Source: Flavobacterium sp. KACC 22763 (GTDB taxonomy: Bacteria > Bacteroidota > Bacteroidia > Flavobacteriales > Flavobacteriaceae). Taken from it: a DNA stretch of 64,000 bases. The notes beneath the pieces were generated by a model. It saw only the letters and a program-made list of their open reading frames with translations. It was not told the origin of the DNA and did no database searches. The stretch spans positions 4,216,001 to 4,280,000 of the forward strand of contig NZ_CP117879.1 in the NCBI RefSeq assembly GCF_028736155.1, given 5' to 3'. The position numbers and the translations under genes were made by a program. This document shows positions 33,601-38,798 of this stretch, piece after piece. The stretch's first letter is position 1; every line of letters starts with the position of its first letter.

Positions 33601-33981
33601 TGAAGGGCTAAAATTAGCCGGATTTTCAACATAATTATTTGGCGGTTTATTACCAGAATAAGCACGATTATTTACTTTATTAATAACCGTATTACCAATT
33701 AAGATAATGTCTCCTTTTACCTTAACATTACCTCCTGTAAGCCTAGCCGAAAATTTAGTTCCTTCTTGTGCATTAATAAATCCAAAACAAAGAAATAAGA
33801 AAAATCCAAAAATTGCTTTTCGGTTTCCGTTTACTTTCGCAAATATTGGCTGCAGCACTTGCTTCCTGTCAAATGATTCCACCAATTTTTCAAACTGTTT
33901 TTGTATATCAAAAACAACATTTTTGATAGAACTAAAAACACTTTTAACTGATTTAAAAATAGTAGGTTTTTTCATAATCAT
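15634..33981 (-). CDS. sprB: Giant SprB-like gliding motility adhesin (6115 aa), T9SS type B cargo
   Basis: An 18.3-kb uninterrupted gene for a 6115-aa surface adhesin. Order: a long N-terminal region (residues 1-71) whose hydrophobic core (~56-70) ends in INAQ; a unique N-terminal domain (~72-475); a DUF11-like domain with GQEIRYEIGFTNQG (~477-620); then about 56 Ig-like SprB repeats of ~90 aa, each starting with a Cys motif such as VTCYNAANG or VSCNGGTNGEI and ending near a second Cys (TDANGC). One ~220-aa non-repeat domain is inserted at ~1357-1579. The last ~85 residues (PNYFTPNGSTGTT...DIYDRYGRVVAKY...WDGRYHGQELPTGDYWYVL) form a T9SS type B (CHU_C) sorting domain. SprB moves along helical tracks to drive gliding. 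Start at 33981 is taken; ATG at 33975 (MKK) is equally possible. Confidence 0.93.
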   Translation of the reverse strand: MIMKKPTIFKSVKSVFSSIKNVVFDIQKQFEKLVESFDRKQVLQPIFAKVNGNRKAIFGFFLFLCFGFINAQEGTKFSARLTGGNVKVKGDIILIGNTVINKVNNRAYSGNKPPNNYVENPANFSPSSPVNGVKYTGDVTNLADLTKEANKDFNDPGNNNDYYVEYIDIDNDNSTFNSTMAKLTIDNSCKNIVFAGLYWSAIYPYERSTNTGAKYEGSLREEDWNTIKFKVPNGQYQTITASKTDTKELIFNGYKKYGNRVEDSFKDSPYVCFKDVTNILQALPNANGDYYVANVRAARGKRNGGGAGGWTLVVIYESPSLPSKFISVFDGYVGVDPGNDKDKIVDYTINGFQTLPVGFPVKAKIGVAALEGDNRLEGDNFSIKANSKTAFTVLKDDINLENNFFNASISNGGINNLARMPKSVNNMGFDIDHLTLQNDVNGVKNAVIPNGETGATLRLSTTSDGYGAFVTTFAVDVIEPKIVLTKVVKGVRRENNTDVEYDLSGQTVNLGQEIRYEIGFTNQGNDNAKDFTITDVLPNNVIFNPTTDIFRPLPDGVSEPTYDAATRTLVFKVDNALVVASGGTYAFKFRVRVINDCNELMDACSNLIKNTAVSRYFGDINPTNNGKPYGDGSYSFNTGCIVGDPTSTNFLVGVDQCRFSRDVSLCGSAVLTAALGYGSYAWTGPDGKPAGNTRSITVTKEGTYTVQTGDTPDCKGILQTFVVKDHIAGANVNPVSEYANNIVAATGRPETCTRDNIEFPKIFLCGLNDTRFIDTKISSATSIVWQETTDVPPSGFPSSCPFDEAPNWTTIANGPTYTVNRAGAFRIVVTYGNNCVNTFYFSVFQNPLDPKASKTDITCSSVGSITVTNPPINTGYTYSLDNGSFQASNVFNNVTEGEHRVDIRQAPANGQTSTCPFFVKVTILKEVFSGTITKTDPLCPGTSGAIRAFANGISGDYRFILKVANTNTVVRDSGNRTFPNYFDFDNLTPGLYDVEIYGLKDNCFKLIEDVEILDKELKVSVSTKPLACEDGEIRISVTGGTPIAGTPPRYYYSVNGVDAGTNPVIPVTRATLPADGKYNIIVTDDAGCSFTIPTITFEAPIKPTVTVDHKNVRCYNSKEGEISLTVTPPDSGFAVSYNVNGGAFTTLPTTNLDPGVYKVIVKYTYNGAECFDAEQDITITGPTDTLTASGGVAELSGCGPAGHEDQGLVRITNAQGGVQFPAPNPYRYSFDGGKTWQTSNQAYVDPSATPYTLLIKDAADCIFEVKGIVLDPKPAKPTFDVSDAVYNCNGQGTVTVTANVSTSASYTYSYYIGKPDPANPGSFIYTLNTNTPANIFKDVPAGDYKIKVEYTLVQVPTFSNLLKEDFGSGPPTTTPGIASAYCFNDQRVNPPYLCKYPDGKPSRSVEDNAYSVASFFWRDDDPNSNNSGAWFHYKDHTTNPNNLDNVGDPNGRYLLVNVGNAAGKYGILYSKPIVDVIPNQDVIVDFYVGNLLMPSYNSAAPIIRIELVDGTGKVVARDDTGEIAPGFNHPDRKKWVPISIKLNPGDNKNLTFVVRSGSEVFNGNDLVIDDIWVRQLPKSCLSAETLDLKVEDGKGFKAEVKDINGVSCSGGVDGGFSIYVDNFDTTNGFYYTLNGGAPSPTWINYKSSPVVISGKAAGDYDVRVRYANNASSCNFTIPTKIPTKDPFVVNAIASAATCDGATVTATAVGGTPAYTLTLKDKNSSYTRTFPSDGILYGVPAGTYIVSGVDSKTCTDAMDTELVINPPSLPKAEVVQNTGLCFDNNTGAKITVNIIGGVGPFTYRVSTDGGTTYGSPSATFNTTSFDYVATAPGNYSFLIRDANSCDALAVSQTIGEQLSARSSISGALTCTTGKATIEVTIEGGTSPFKYVVKNKTTNAVLFTSGDIAGPTFTYTDVPGTYVFTITDKNGCTAVEEKEIKPAEPVTAKEKVENVTCYNAANGYVDITPLTGVAPFTYQFNGTGAFSAATHYGPLAGSVAGITYSYIVKDNLGCEQSYTFKVFQPDDLVPSASITTAYTCQTAATITASAMGGNGGYTFVLKNTTTNTVVGTNTTGLFENLTTPGSYSVTVTDSKNCTKTIAVPGQIVAPNPPAGMTINNSAVTCPSNKATVTITNVVNAAGVAVPTAGLEYRIKAPAAYATTTFQSSNSFAGLDAGVTYTFEVRDANKCVYEKVYEIKALPVISVSVASQNNISCSGATDGSAVFTVSGLGNNVAYSYVVDSRAASTGTSPATGESFDITVSGLGAGSHLFTITNTATSCPATQTVNIDAPATTLTKNPEFLTHVTCKDNGTATINVVGGWGTYTYVLTTPTASVITQTTSLFTNLDKGNYTYTVTDLNKCSVSGSFTINDKVPPTASIDSATDLCAGGAGATIRVTPNTAPNYVYSINGGATQNNGTFTGLIPDTYVVKVTDTSTGCSIDLTSQVVASPVEASIGLDKDLDCDATNPNAVIRVTVKNGYPDYKYRVSTNGSGFSGAYIPVGAGQTVFTHKTTTGSNAATYEFEILDSKNCRTTVTQNIIALAPVDFSFEVENVKCHGDKTGTITVNGIPANGTYEYSIDGGPFQPTNVFTGLGQGTYQVTIRDDKKCELSKPVTIKEPTIALSASASATNLKCGPNNAAQTSTITVTAQNGTPFAGANKYKYYYNGSTTFVYSNTYTTSTSGVVDIIVEDANGCTTTASATVNTLNPPSALAFSAPAITCDPAKLTTDLLVTVTNGVLPLKYEITSTTAAVAPATPVATNVNSNTHTFTGLAPGTYNFKVTDANDCIVTGSYEIKEVVKIVASNRILKNVSCVNGNDGEIEFTVSGNVTGGYTQTLTGSVTGAVTGGTKVGDVITYTGLTPQTYTFVVTNSATKCTATQVVTLDNPAIITIDNAVASKVFCDQSITTIKITASGGTGTLYYAVVGATEAAPIFPADYNTTGIFTKNTTTLGLNYNVYVQDSKGCPIQSTISVVRDNEPTIDPAPTTCFTGTASVTITGTVYGGTALYGIDGVYSTNPTKTITGPGTYILSIKDDNNCEKTTTLIVNDQLKLTVIPNKDVTCSVVPPFTTVDAQVTLSAAGGNGTYVYGYSTSNAGPFTTLPGNVFNTSTIGTYYFNVTSDGCSAVSAVSFDVTTPQKPTATATSTNPKCYNASEGTITVTGHGGVPGYQYRVNGGAWQDSPVFTDLSAAVAPGTDYTYEVKDTKGCISDPETITLVQPSAIVVDRTLVGITCNSTNGVSLGSISINTVSGGTGPYDYYVTGKNYAKSFSNVPGTAQVFEIVDFGIYEIRIIDANDCPYIEEVTITSPPEDLDITVTAPPPADCTALGSAIVAVGSASSIPVGSGPFYFSYYTGVKPVYPTTGTWYPETTPLQTVIPNLIPGVRYTFIVYDKASGCYYYEIADMPIPSNSTLSVGAPTAQNVTCTGSGDGKVSFVVSSTYGTPTPITYQVYDALSLAPLPINGSGTVPANGSLTISGFGAMVHGDYFVLVKEDTGATNAGCSKSTAMFSIRQSAKLLVADYQIIKNDNCKTGAGIIRVSGSEGTAPYQYMVTTTATTPNALDTAWTTVPVFNRDSNNYYAWVKDAYGCIQGTPVFLLPLDPSPAISLNVANYCAKEGAFEVNVTIDTPGIAPHYISVNNGNFTEVTGLTYTVKNLNSGPVSVVVRDANGCESPATSTVINATPIASALVTKVLDCSVSGNAVANAEITVTVSNGTTPYATYEVKKGSGTYTAINPTTTVVGGKTTFVYSVPAAAADTYVFKVTDANACPVETNVVKVEAIVPIVPSSNPIKPLCSGDKGTVELSAIGGKAPYKYSFNGSGFTDQTVYSVAAGPYTFIVQDNLGCEVAGNGTLTEPTPLADNGATIQGLKCTTGNAAVSATVILAATPGSGTAPYFYSFNGSDFTKETTYTVEDKGVDQHILYVIRDANGCVVPGSVDILKLNPPTNFTFTPGPVITCTTLNTSVTISAVQNGVGALTYQIISPASAAVDNLGNNVFTGLLPDVDYVFQVTDANGCAVQKPYRINNVIKINILEQSKTPVTCLGTPNGKASFFVSGFGTGVGTYHYVLDAPSPVVGGLTSSTIDLTGLTAGSHTITVYDDATNCSMPITFTIAEPTAALALAPLNVTPKGCTTFGGVTMTASNGWGDYTYTVEQPDGTTLSNKTGVFGNLIQLGAYNVHVVDANNCRIDDSFTLIAPVDPTATIAATSDYCYVNGGNTTTLVVTAASTSTFVVTPFKYSINNGQTWQDSDTFSNLSPGNYTVLVMDKFGCKSAVVNTEIKGQLYASANEEKPIYCAGALAADGTIRIKAVGGYAPYRYTVTYNSVTSAPIAFTNATYSDYTVSSSADGLYVFNVYDAHDCPVTTNTVNMVAPTQVTFTATPTSPSCLSPQGNVANGSILVTLDPGNNDRDYTYTIQRTIPAGGVLISQSTPLFTGLIAGSYTVRVISGKQCSNSKPIDIVVPPAVVATATPSAFTCSGTNTTNSTVVTVTATGGAGSGAVTDYVYSENGTNWKTDNKFTVNNDVAQTLTFYAKDSNGCIDDVQIPIAAFPKLTAAVASLGEKASCDNNGHETIHVEITGGASPANFDYEVYQDGQLLQAATPVGAGSTSFDYVAPTAGHFYQFKIIDKTTFCSITTNAYQVPLYNTAKVIATVSSEVSCNGGTNGEITIDVIDYKGTYKYQVWNAGVAVTGVLGPVDSRTDNPFVIPVTVGAGSAYTVVIKEDDYPFCSVTSNTFEITQPPVLDLINFNPGKKNQNCNTAGAVITIDETQIVGGTKGYKYVVVLPTAGVPADGSFKDEKIFTIPTTAIAPAYDTWNVYVMDAKGCKAFVPVNISKDPMPVITNVSVVSPCYDVNGYRIDITATGVGPLEYSLDGKEYKKDPFYIVKNAGDYNIYVRDANQCVVPTATAFNIPAPLTLKADVTKDPTCMTANGEVTLTAGGGKTPASYVYAKDNWSAPSVSNVFTGLAPGSYKFFVRDVATNCEKFVDVKIETPTPVTGITAKGFDVTCNNYKDGRIEVKLDPSNNNPVYRYSLTAGPELRPLQDSPYFYDLPAGDYEVTVISGKGCPGYAYPKVGEPAPIVVDEPLVTQYLCNVGNTAISATITVPAGSVRGGSNDYIRYKFVRNGTTVQDDERNVYTESDYLGGRYDVYVYDSKGCSGGYSSVTINMYVDIARLDLATTKINCRDDESVQVTAIPTRGTLPTLTYTIEGTNNTVYPVTNSPTGLFAGLKPGTYLIKVTNTVTGCSVQKPYVVNEPNTFRLIASNIKNVTCFTDTNGSITLTLIDDIPTPTDESGPFTYVLTHESGSSVSGNSNGATKVDLSSLAAGKYTFVATLQGVPYCPVTTNFTIEGPTAALEIAVQHKPISCASNSDGEIVATATGGWIGNYQYRLDGPVTKPYSAENKFTDLPAGLYTVYVMDANGCEDSEPVQLSIPTPITVAISADRTSLSCYGDNNAVVTVNTITGGSRNYTYTLHGTLTDGTEMTRAAQQGKVFDGLAAGTYYVTVSDDWTCIGTSNTVTIAQPRKVKATLSLKSRETCDTTPVITLSAEGGTAPYYYSTDGINFSTSFTTPQDFNVPKTTAPVKYRYYVKDANGCPAEYVEIPLLPVPELVFDVFEHTNVPCRGGATGSIYVEAKGGLGNYVYTLINAVTNTPITPAPTQVTPGTFTQLPIGKYRVNVNSVDCDKLSEIIDITEPPLDLSAEVTHTNVTCAGYNNGTISLVATGGAIEGNYSYAITPNLMQFFDRPYFENLKPGNYTVRVQKGICSEDYPVTIDDAIPLVVTELVDQRIPEYCYDDKNGVAFVEVEGGKGPYTASITGNGVTVDFRAPDVDPNTFSFTGLVGGVEYVVSVKDANLCDQDTRFTLPEPVKLKPIAEAGYDCENNQPINYIKVEVDPSIDQTRKDKIVYTLKSNGAAVGPVQTGNPIFKNLPTGTYSVEASLEGCVKESNTVDIEAVQELTMLDLTNQSKDINTIVVQGVGGVAPYEYSFNDEPFTSSNSYRIYKTGEYKVVVKDKNDCRFERIIPGTFYDFCMPNYFTPNGSTGTTIGPDCGALAYKELTFDIYDRYGRVVAKYRVGGKWDGRYHGQELPTGDYWYVLKLNDPKDPREFVGHFTLYR

Positions 33982-34002
33982 CTTTTTGTTTACCCTGTAA
34001 AT

Positions 34003-34087
34003 TATTCTCTAAGGGGCATTAGAGAACACAACAATTAGTACTCTAAAATATTTATACTTTTTGTTCTTCCCGCGCTTCAGGAAGAAC
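34003..34087 (-). other. Intercistronic hairpins between sprD-like and sprB
   Basis: The 127-bp gap holds an 8-bp perfect stem (GTTCTTCC 34063-34070, GGAAGAAC 34080-34087, 9-nt loop) and a second 6-bp stem CTCTAA/TTAGAG near 34004-34021. Neither is followed by a T run on the minus strand, so they are more likely RNA-stability or processing elements than terminators. Confidence 0.45.
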
Positions 34088-34108
34088 GATTTCTCAATTT
34101 ACTTAATA

Positions 34109-37100
34109 TTAATTCTCCACTTTTACGACTGCCATTCTACCGTTATATGGCTTGTTTCCTTTTGCTTCCAAAGCTTTTGTAGCTTCTTGTAAACCGTCGT
34201 ATTTTTCATAATAGATATAATATTTACTTGTTGTCACATTATAAAAGAAATTAATATCTGAACGCCCTGCAGCAACTGCTTTTGTTAAAAACTCATCTCG
34301 TTTTTCTACACTGCTATGAACTGCAACAATCAAATAATATCCACTATCAGAATTTTTAATATTCTTTATAATCTGCATATTTGACTGCTCTTCACCAAAA
34401 TCAAAATCATTTGCTTTTAATGGTGAACTGCTCAATTTTGTTGTTTCTTTAATCCTCTTAAGTGAAGCAACATCCTGCGCATATCTTCCTTCATCATTTT
34501 CATAAGCCGCACGTTTAATTCTACGTTTACGTTCAATTTCAGTCTCCGTCTTGATACGCTCTAAATCGGCAATCAAAGCAGCACCTTCTCTTTCCATTTT
34601 TAATTGCGCCGCTTTCAATTCATTTATCTTTTCAAGATAAGCCTTATTCAAAGCATCATCTTTAGGGAACTTTTTAAGTCTTTCGTTATAAAGATTAGTC
34701 AGTTTCGCAATCTCATTTTTCATGCTGTTATTTGCATCAGCAATCTGAACTTTCAATGACTCAATCTGGCTATTTTCTGCCGCTACACTCTTGAATGGTT
34801 TTGGCTCTCTATAAATACCCTTTTCACTTAAATCATTCTCCTCTTTCAAATCGCTTAAGTCTTTCTGTTTATTCGCAACAGTCGCTTTGAACTGATTTAA
34901 TAAATCCGTTTGGATGTTACTTGTACCTTCAACAGATTTAGTCAAGTTTTCGATTGCTTTTCCAGTATCATCTTTCGCTTTTGCTGCTAGTGCCGCTGCC
35001 GCTGCATCTGCTTTTGCCTGTTCTGCTGCTAATCTCGCTTGACGCTCTTCTTCTTCTCTTAAGCGTCTTGTTTCTTCTTCAGCTTTCATCTTCTCTGTAG
35101 CTTCAGCATCAGCTTTTGCTTTTGCTTCTGCTAGAAGTCTTGCTTGTTCAGCTACCATATCCGCTTTTGCTTTTGCATCGGCTGCTAGTTTAGCTTGAAG
35201 TGCTTCTGCATCGGCTTTTGCTTTAGCGTCTGCGGCCAATTTCGCCTGACGAGCTTCTTCTTCCACTCTAGCCTTTTCTTCGGCAGCCTGTTTAACTTTT
35301 AATGCCTCTGCGTCTGCTTTCGCTTTTGCATCTGCTGCTAGTTTAGCTTGAAGTGCTTCTGCATCTGCCTTTGCTTTCGCATCTGCTGCCAATTTCGCCT
35401 GACGAGCCTCTTCTTCTACTCTAGCCTTTTCTTCGGCAGCCTGTTTAACTTTTAATGCCTCTGCGTCTGCTTTCGCTTTTGCATCTGCTGCAAGTTTTGC
35501 TTGAAGTGCTTCTGCATCTGCCTTTGCCTTAGCATCAGCTGCCAATTTCGCCTGACGAGCATCTTCCTCTTCTTGTAATTTTTTCGCTTCCGCTTCTGCT
35601 TTCGCTTTTGCAGTAGCTTCTGCATCGGCTTTAACTTTTGCATCAGCTAACAGTTTTGCTTGTAGAGCTTCCATATCGGCTTTTGCTTTCGCATCAGCTG
35701 CTAGTTTAGCTTGAAGCGCTTCTGCGTCTGCTTTAGCCTTAGCATCTGCTGCCAATTTAGCTTGACGTGCCTCTTCTTCTACTCTAGCTTTTTCTTCTGC
35801 AACCTGTTTAGCTTTTAATGCCTCTGCGTCTGCTTTTGCTTTTGCATCGGCTGCTAGTTTAGCTTGAAGTGCTTCTGCGTCTGCTTTAGCTTTAGCGTCT
35901 GCAGCTAATTTAGCCTGACGTGCCTCTTCTTCTACTCTAGCTTTTTCTTCGGCCGCTTGTTTAGCTTTTAATGCCTCTGCATCAGCTTTTGCTTTTGCAT
36001 CAGCTGCTAGTTTAGCTTGAAGTGCTTCTGCGTCTGCTTTAGCCTTAGCCTCTGCAGCTAATTTAGCCTGACGCGTCTCTTCTTCTACTCTAGCTTTTTC
36101 TTCAGCAGCTTGTTTAGCTTTTAATGCTTCTGCATCCGCCTTAGCTTTTGCATCAGCTGCTAATTTTGCTTGACGAGCATCTTCCTCTTCTTGTAATTTT
36201 CTCGCTTCTGCTTCTGCTTTAGCTTTCGCAGTAGCTTCTGCATCAGCTTTTACTCTGGCATCTGCAATTAGTTTAGCTTGTAAAGCTTCCATATCAGCTT
36301 TTGCTTTTGCATCAGCAGCTAGTCTTGCTTTTTCTGCTTCTGCATCGGCTTTAGCCTTAGTTTCTGCAGCTAATCTCACTTTTTCTGCTTCAGCATCAGC
36401 TTTTGCTTTTGCATCGGCTTCTAATTTTGCTTTTGCGGCGGCTTCTGCATCAGCTTTTGCTTTTGCATCCGCTACTAGTTTAGCTTGAAGTGCTTCTGCA
36501 TCGGCTTTCGCTTTTGCTTCGGCAGCTAGTTGTGCTTGTCTAGCTTCTTCTGCTTGTTTTATTTTCAATGCTTCTGCATCAGCTTTTGCTTTTAATTCTG
36601 TAGCAATAATTGCTTTTCTTGCTTCTTCGTCAGCTTTTACTTTTGCTTCAGCAGCTAATTTTTCTTTAAGTGCCGCTTCTGCTGCTGCTTTTGCTTTTGC
36701 ATCTGCCGCCAATTTGGCTTTGTTTGCAGCATCTATAGAAGATTTTGTTTTAGATTCTGCTGCAGCTTTTGCTTTTGCTTCAGCAGCTAATCTTGCTTGC
36801 AATGCATCTGAATCTGCTTTTGCTTTTGCATCTGCAGCTAATATTGACTGCATATCTGCGGCCTCCGCTTTTGCTTTAGCATCTGCTTTACGTTTTGCTT
36901 CAGCAGCATCTGCTTTTGCTTTAGTATCAGCAATTAATTTTAATCTCGCAGCTTCTGCATCAGCTTTTACTTTTTCCGCAGCGGCCAATCTTGCTTGTCT
37001 TGCTGCTTCAGCGTCTGCTTTTACTTTTTCAGCAGCAGCTAATCTCATTTTTGCTGCAGCTTCTGAATTTGCTCTTGCTCTTTCTATAGCAAGTTGCGCA

Positions 37101-38797
37101 GCTGTTTTTTGTTGTGTTGGTGCTGCTGCATTTGCCGCAGCCGCTTTTGCTTTTGCCGCTTCTGCATCTGCTTTGGCTTTATCTGCTGAGGCAACTTTTG
37201 CTTGTAAAGCTTCTGCATCGGCTTTAGCTTTAGCATCAGCAGCTAATTTTATTTTTAAAGCTTCTGCATCCGCCTGTGCTTTATCTGCTGCTAACTGTTC
37301 TGGCGTTTTTTGTGCAACTTCTCCAGATTTATTTGCTGCTGCTTTCGCTCTTGCTGCAGCTGCAGCATCAACTTTTGCTTTATTATCAGCAGCCAGTTTT
37401 ATCCTGCGCTCTTCAGCATCTGCTCTAGCCTTATCTGCAGCCAGTTGTGCTTGTGTTTTTTGTGTTTCAGCTACCGCTTTGTTCGCTGCTGCAACTTGTG
37501 CTCTTGCTGCAGCTGCGGCATCCGCTTTTGCTTTTGCCTCTGCAGCTAATCTTATTTTAACAGCCTCTGCATCTGCCTTAGCTTTATTATCTGCTTCTAG
37601 TTTTGCTTTTGCAGCGGCTTCTGCATCTGCTTTTGCTTTATTATCTGCTTCTAATTTGGCTTTCGCTTTAGCCTCGGCATCTGCCTTAACTTTTTCGGCA
37701 GCGGCTAATCTTGCTTGTTTTGCCTCTGCATCGGCTTTGGCTTTTGCTTCTGCGGCCAATCTATTCTTTTCTGCAATCTCTGCTCTGTTAACCTGAGTTG
37801 CTTCAGATTGTGGTTTAGCTGGTACTGGTTTTGATTTTGATGGATCAATAAGAGATCCTTCATCATCATCTCCGTAATAGTAATTTCTATTTTTAAATTT
37901 ATAAGCAATCGCAAATTCGTGTGATCCTCCTAAATTTGAGAAATTACCCATTCCCCTTTCGTAATTGTATTCAATAGCAATACTCGGAGAAATATTTACT
38001 CCAAGACCTGCAGAAACTCCATATAATGTATTATATCCAGCTTGCGCCCAAACTCCTTGCTGAAGTGCAAGCATAGCAAGTCCAGAAATAACTGTTTTAT
38101 CTTTTTTGATTTCTGTTCTAACAATTCCAGAAAATTTACTTCTGTCAAAAAAACCATAACTGTCAATATATCCCGTATACATAGCATGTAACTGAATGGC
38201 TCTTTCGGGATCTTCTTTTACCATTCCAGACCCGAAATTATAAAGCACTAAATTGTTAATTGCTAATCCGAAATCTAAAAATTCTGTACCATAATTGATC
38301 CCAGGATTTACAGTCAGTAATGTACTTTTTGGAAAATCTCCAGTCAAAATTGTAGAATCGTCTGATATGATTTTCCCTGTATTGATACCGCTCTGATAAA
38401 TTCCAACATTTAAACCAAATGTCAAATTACTCGTTTCTTCTAAAGCAATATTGTGAGCGAAATTGGCAACTCCTCCAAAAACGGTCATCAATCCGTAATT
38501 CTGTTGAAATAAACCAACAGCAAATGCTTCATTCTCTCTAAATCGTCCAGAATAATTAGCTAAATAAGTCTGCGGAGCATTTTCAAATTGCACCCATTGT
38601 CTTTTATTATAGAAACTTACGTATGGATTTGATTCTCTAACAAAACTAAATGTTGGGTTAATTAAATATCTATTAAACTTTAAAGAATTTCTAATGGGTA
38701 ATGAAAACGAAACAACTCCATCCTCAGAAGCATCTTGAGAATAGAGTACATTTGACAAACCATAAAATAACGTGATGAATAGTAAAAGTTTCTTCAT
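34109..38797 (-). CDS. sprD: SprD-like protein: PorP-type N-terminus, long coiled coil, SPOR-like C-terminus
   Basis: A 1562-aa protein. Signal peptide at 1-20 (LLLFITLFYGLSNVLYSQ); residues ~20-305 resemble the PorP/SprF barrel (RYLINPTFSFVRESNPYVSFYNKRQWVQF is its opening, and strands with GISAGLGVNISPSIAIEYNY-like ends). Residues ~320-1290 are an almost pure Ala/Lys/Asp/Glu coiled coil of AKADAEA-type repeats, TolA-like. A less repetitive helical part (~1290-1470) leads to a C-terminal SPOR-like module (GYYLIVAVHSSVEKRDEF ... KYYIYYEKYDGLQEATKAL). It is read 1 bp after sprC and 127 bp before sprB. SprD supports SprB function in F. johnsoniae; a periplasm-spanning role is my inference from the coiled coil. 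Confidence 0.82.
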   Translation of the reverse strand: MKKLLLFITLFYGLSNVLYSQDASEDGVVSFSLPIRNSLKFNRYLINPTFSFVRESNPYVSFYNKRQWVQFENAPQTYLANYSGRFRENEAFAVGLFQQNYGLMTVFGGVANFAHNIALEETSNLTFGLNVGIYQSGINTGKIISDDSTILTGDFPKSTLLTVNPGINYGTEFLDFGLAINNLVLYNFGSGMVKEDPERAIQLHAMYTGYIDSYGFFDRSKFSGIVRTEIKKDKTVISGLAMLALQQGVWAQAGYNTLYGVSAGLGVNISPSIAIEYNYERGMGNFSNLGGSHEFAIAYKFKNRNYYYGDDDEGSLIDPSKSKPVPAKPQSEATQVNRAEIAEKNRLAAEAKAKADAEAKQARLAAAEKVKADAEAKAKAKLEADNKAKADAEAAAKAKLEADNKAKADAEAVKIRLAAEAKAKADAAAAARAQVAAANKAVAETQKTQAQLAADKARADAEERRIKLAADNKAKVDAAAAARAKAAANKSGEVAQKTPEQLAADKAQADAEALKIKLAADAKAKADAEALQAKVASADKAKADAEAAKAKAAAANAAAPTQQKTAAQLAIERARANSEAAAKMRLAAAEKVKADAEAARQARLAAAEKVKADAEAARLKLIADTKAKADAAEAKRKADAKAKAEAADMQSILAADAKAKADSDALQARLAAEAKAKAAAESKTKSSIDAANKAKLAADAKAKAAAEAALKEKLAAEAKVKADEEARKAIIATELKAKADAEALKIKQAEEARQAQLAAEAKAKADAEALQAKLVADAKAKADAEAAAKAKLEADAKAKADAEAEKVRLAAETKAKADAEAEKARLAADAKAKADMEALQAKLIADARVKADAEATAKAKAEAEARKLQEEEDARQAKLAADAKAKADAEALKAKQAAEEKARVEEETRQAKLAAEAKAKADAEALQAKLAADAKAKADAEALKAKQAAEEKARVEEEARQAKLAADAKAKADAEALQAKLAADAKAKADAEALKAKQVAEEKARVEEEARQAKLAADAKAKADAEALQAKLAADAKAKADMEALQAKLLADAKVKADAEATAKAKAEAEAKKLQEEEDARQAKLAADAKAKADAEALQAKLAADAKAKADAEALKVKQAAEEKARVEEEARQAKLAADAKAKADAEALQAKLAADAKAKADAEALKVKQAAEEKARVEEEARQAKLAADAKAKADAEALQAKLAADAKAKADMVAEQARLLAEAKAKADAEATEKMKAEEETRRLREEEERQARLAAEQAKADAAAAALAAKAKDDTGKAIENLTKSVEGTSNIQTDLLNQFKATVANKQKDLSDLKEENDLSEKGIYREPKPFKSVAAENSQIESLKVQIADANNSMKNEIAKLTNLYNERLKKFPKDDALNKAYLEKINELKAAQLKMEREGAALIADLERIKTETEIERKRRIKRAAYENDEGRYAQDVASLKRIKETTKLSSSPLKANDFDFGEEQSNMQIIKNIKNSDSGYYLIVAVHSSVEKRDEFLTKAVAAGRSDINFFYNVTTSKYYIYYEKYDGLQEATKALEAKGNKPYNGRMAVVKVEN
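35249..36226 (-). repeat. 153-bp tandem coding repeat inside sprD-like
   Basis: The coding DNA repeats with a 153-bp period (51 codons): the same 'EEARQAKLA' encoding block recurs at about 35249, 35402, 35768, 35921 and 36074, with a related block of different sequence between 35555 and 35767. Adjacent copies at 35249-35401 and 35402-35554 differ at only a few positions, so duplication is recent. The neighbouring 36240-37700 stretch is a more diverged version of the same Ala/Lys pattern. Confidence 0.85.
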
Positions 38798-38798
38798 A

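Noticed and set aside
15634..33981. A frameshift or assembly artefact in the giant gene
   Set aside because: The frame is open throughout with consistent repeat pattern, a signal region at one end and a T9SS domain at the other, matching the size of known SprB proteins.
36714..37796. A 360-aa plus-strand ORF opposite the SprD-like coiled coil
   Set aside because: It is the antisense of Ala/Lys repeat codons, rich in Ala, Ser and Phe with no start signals; low complexity on the true strand explains it.
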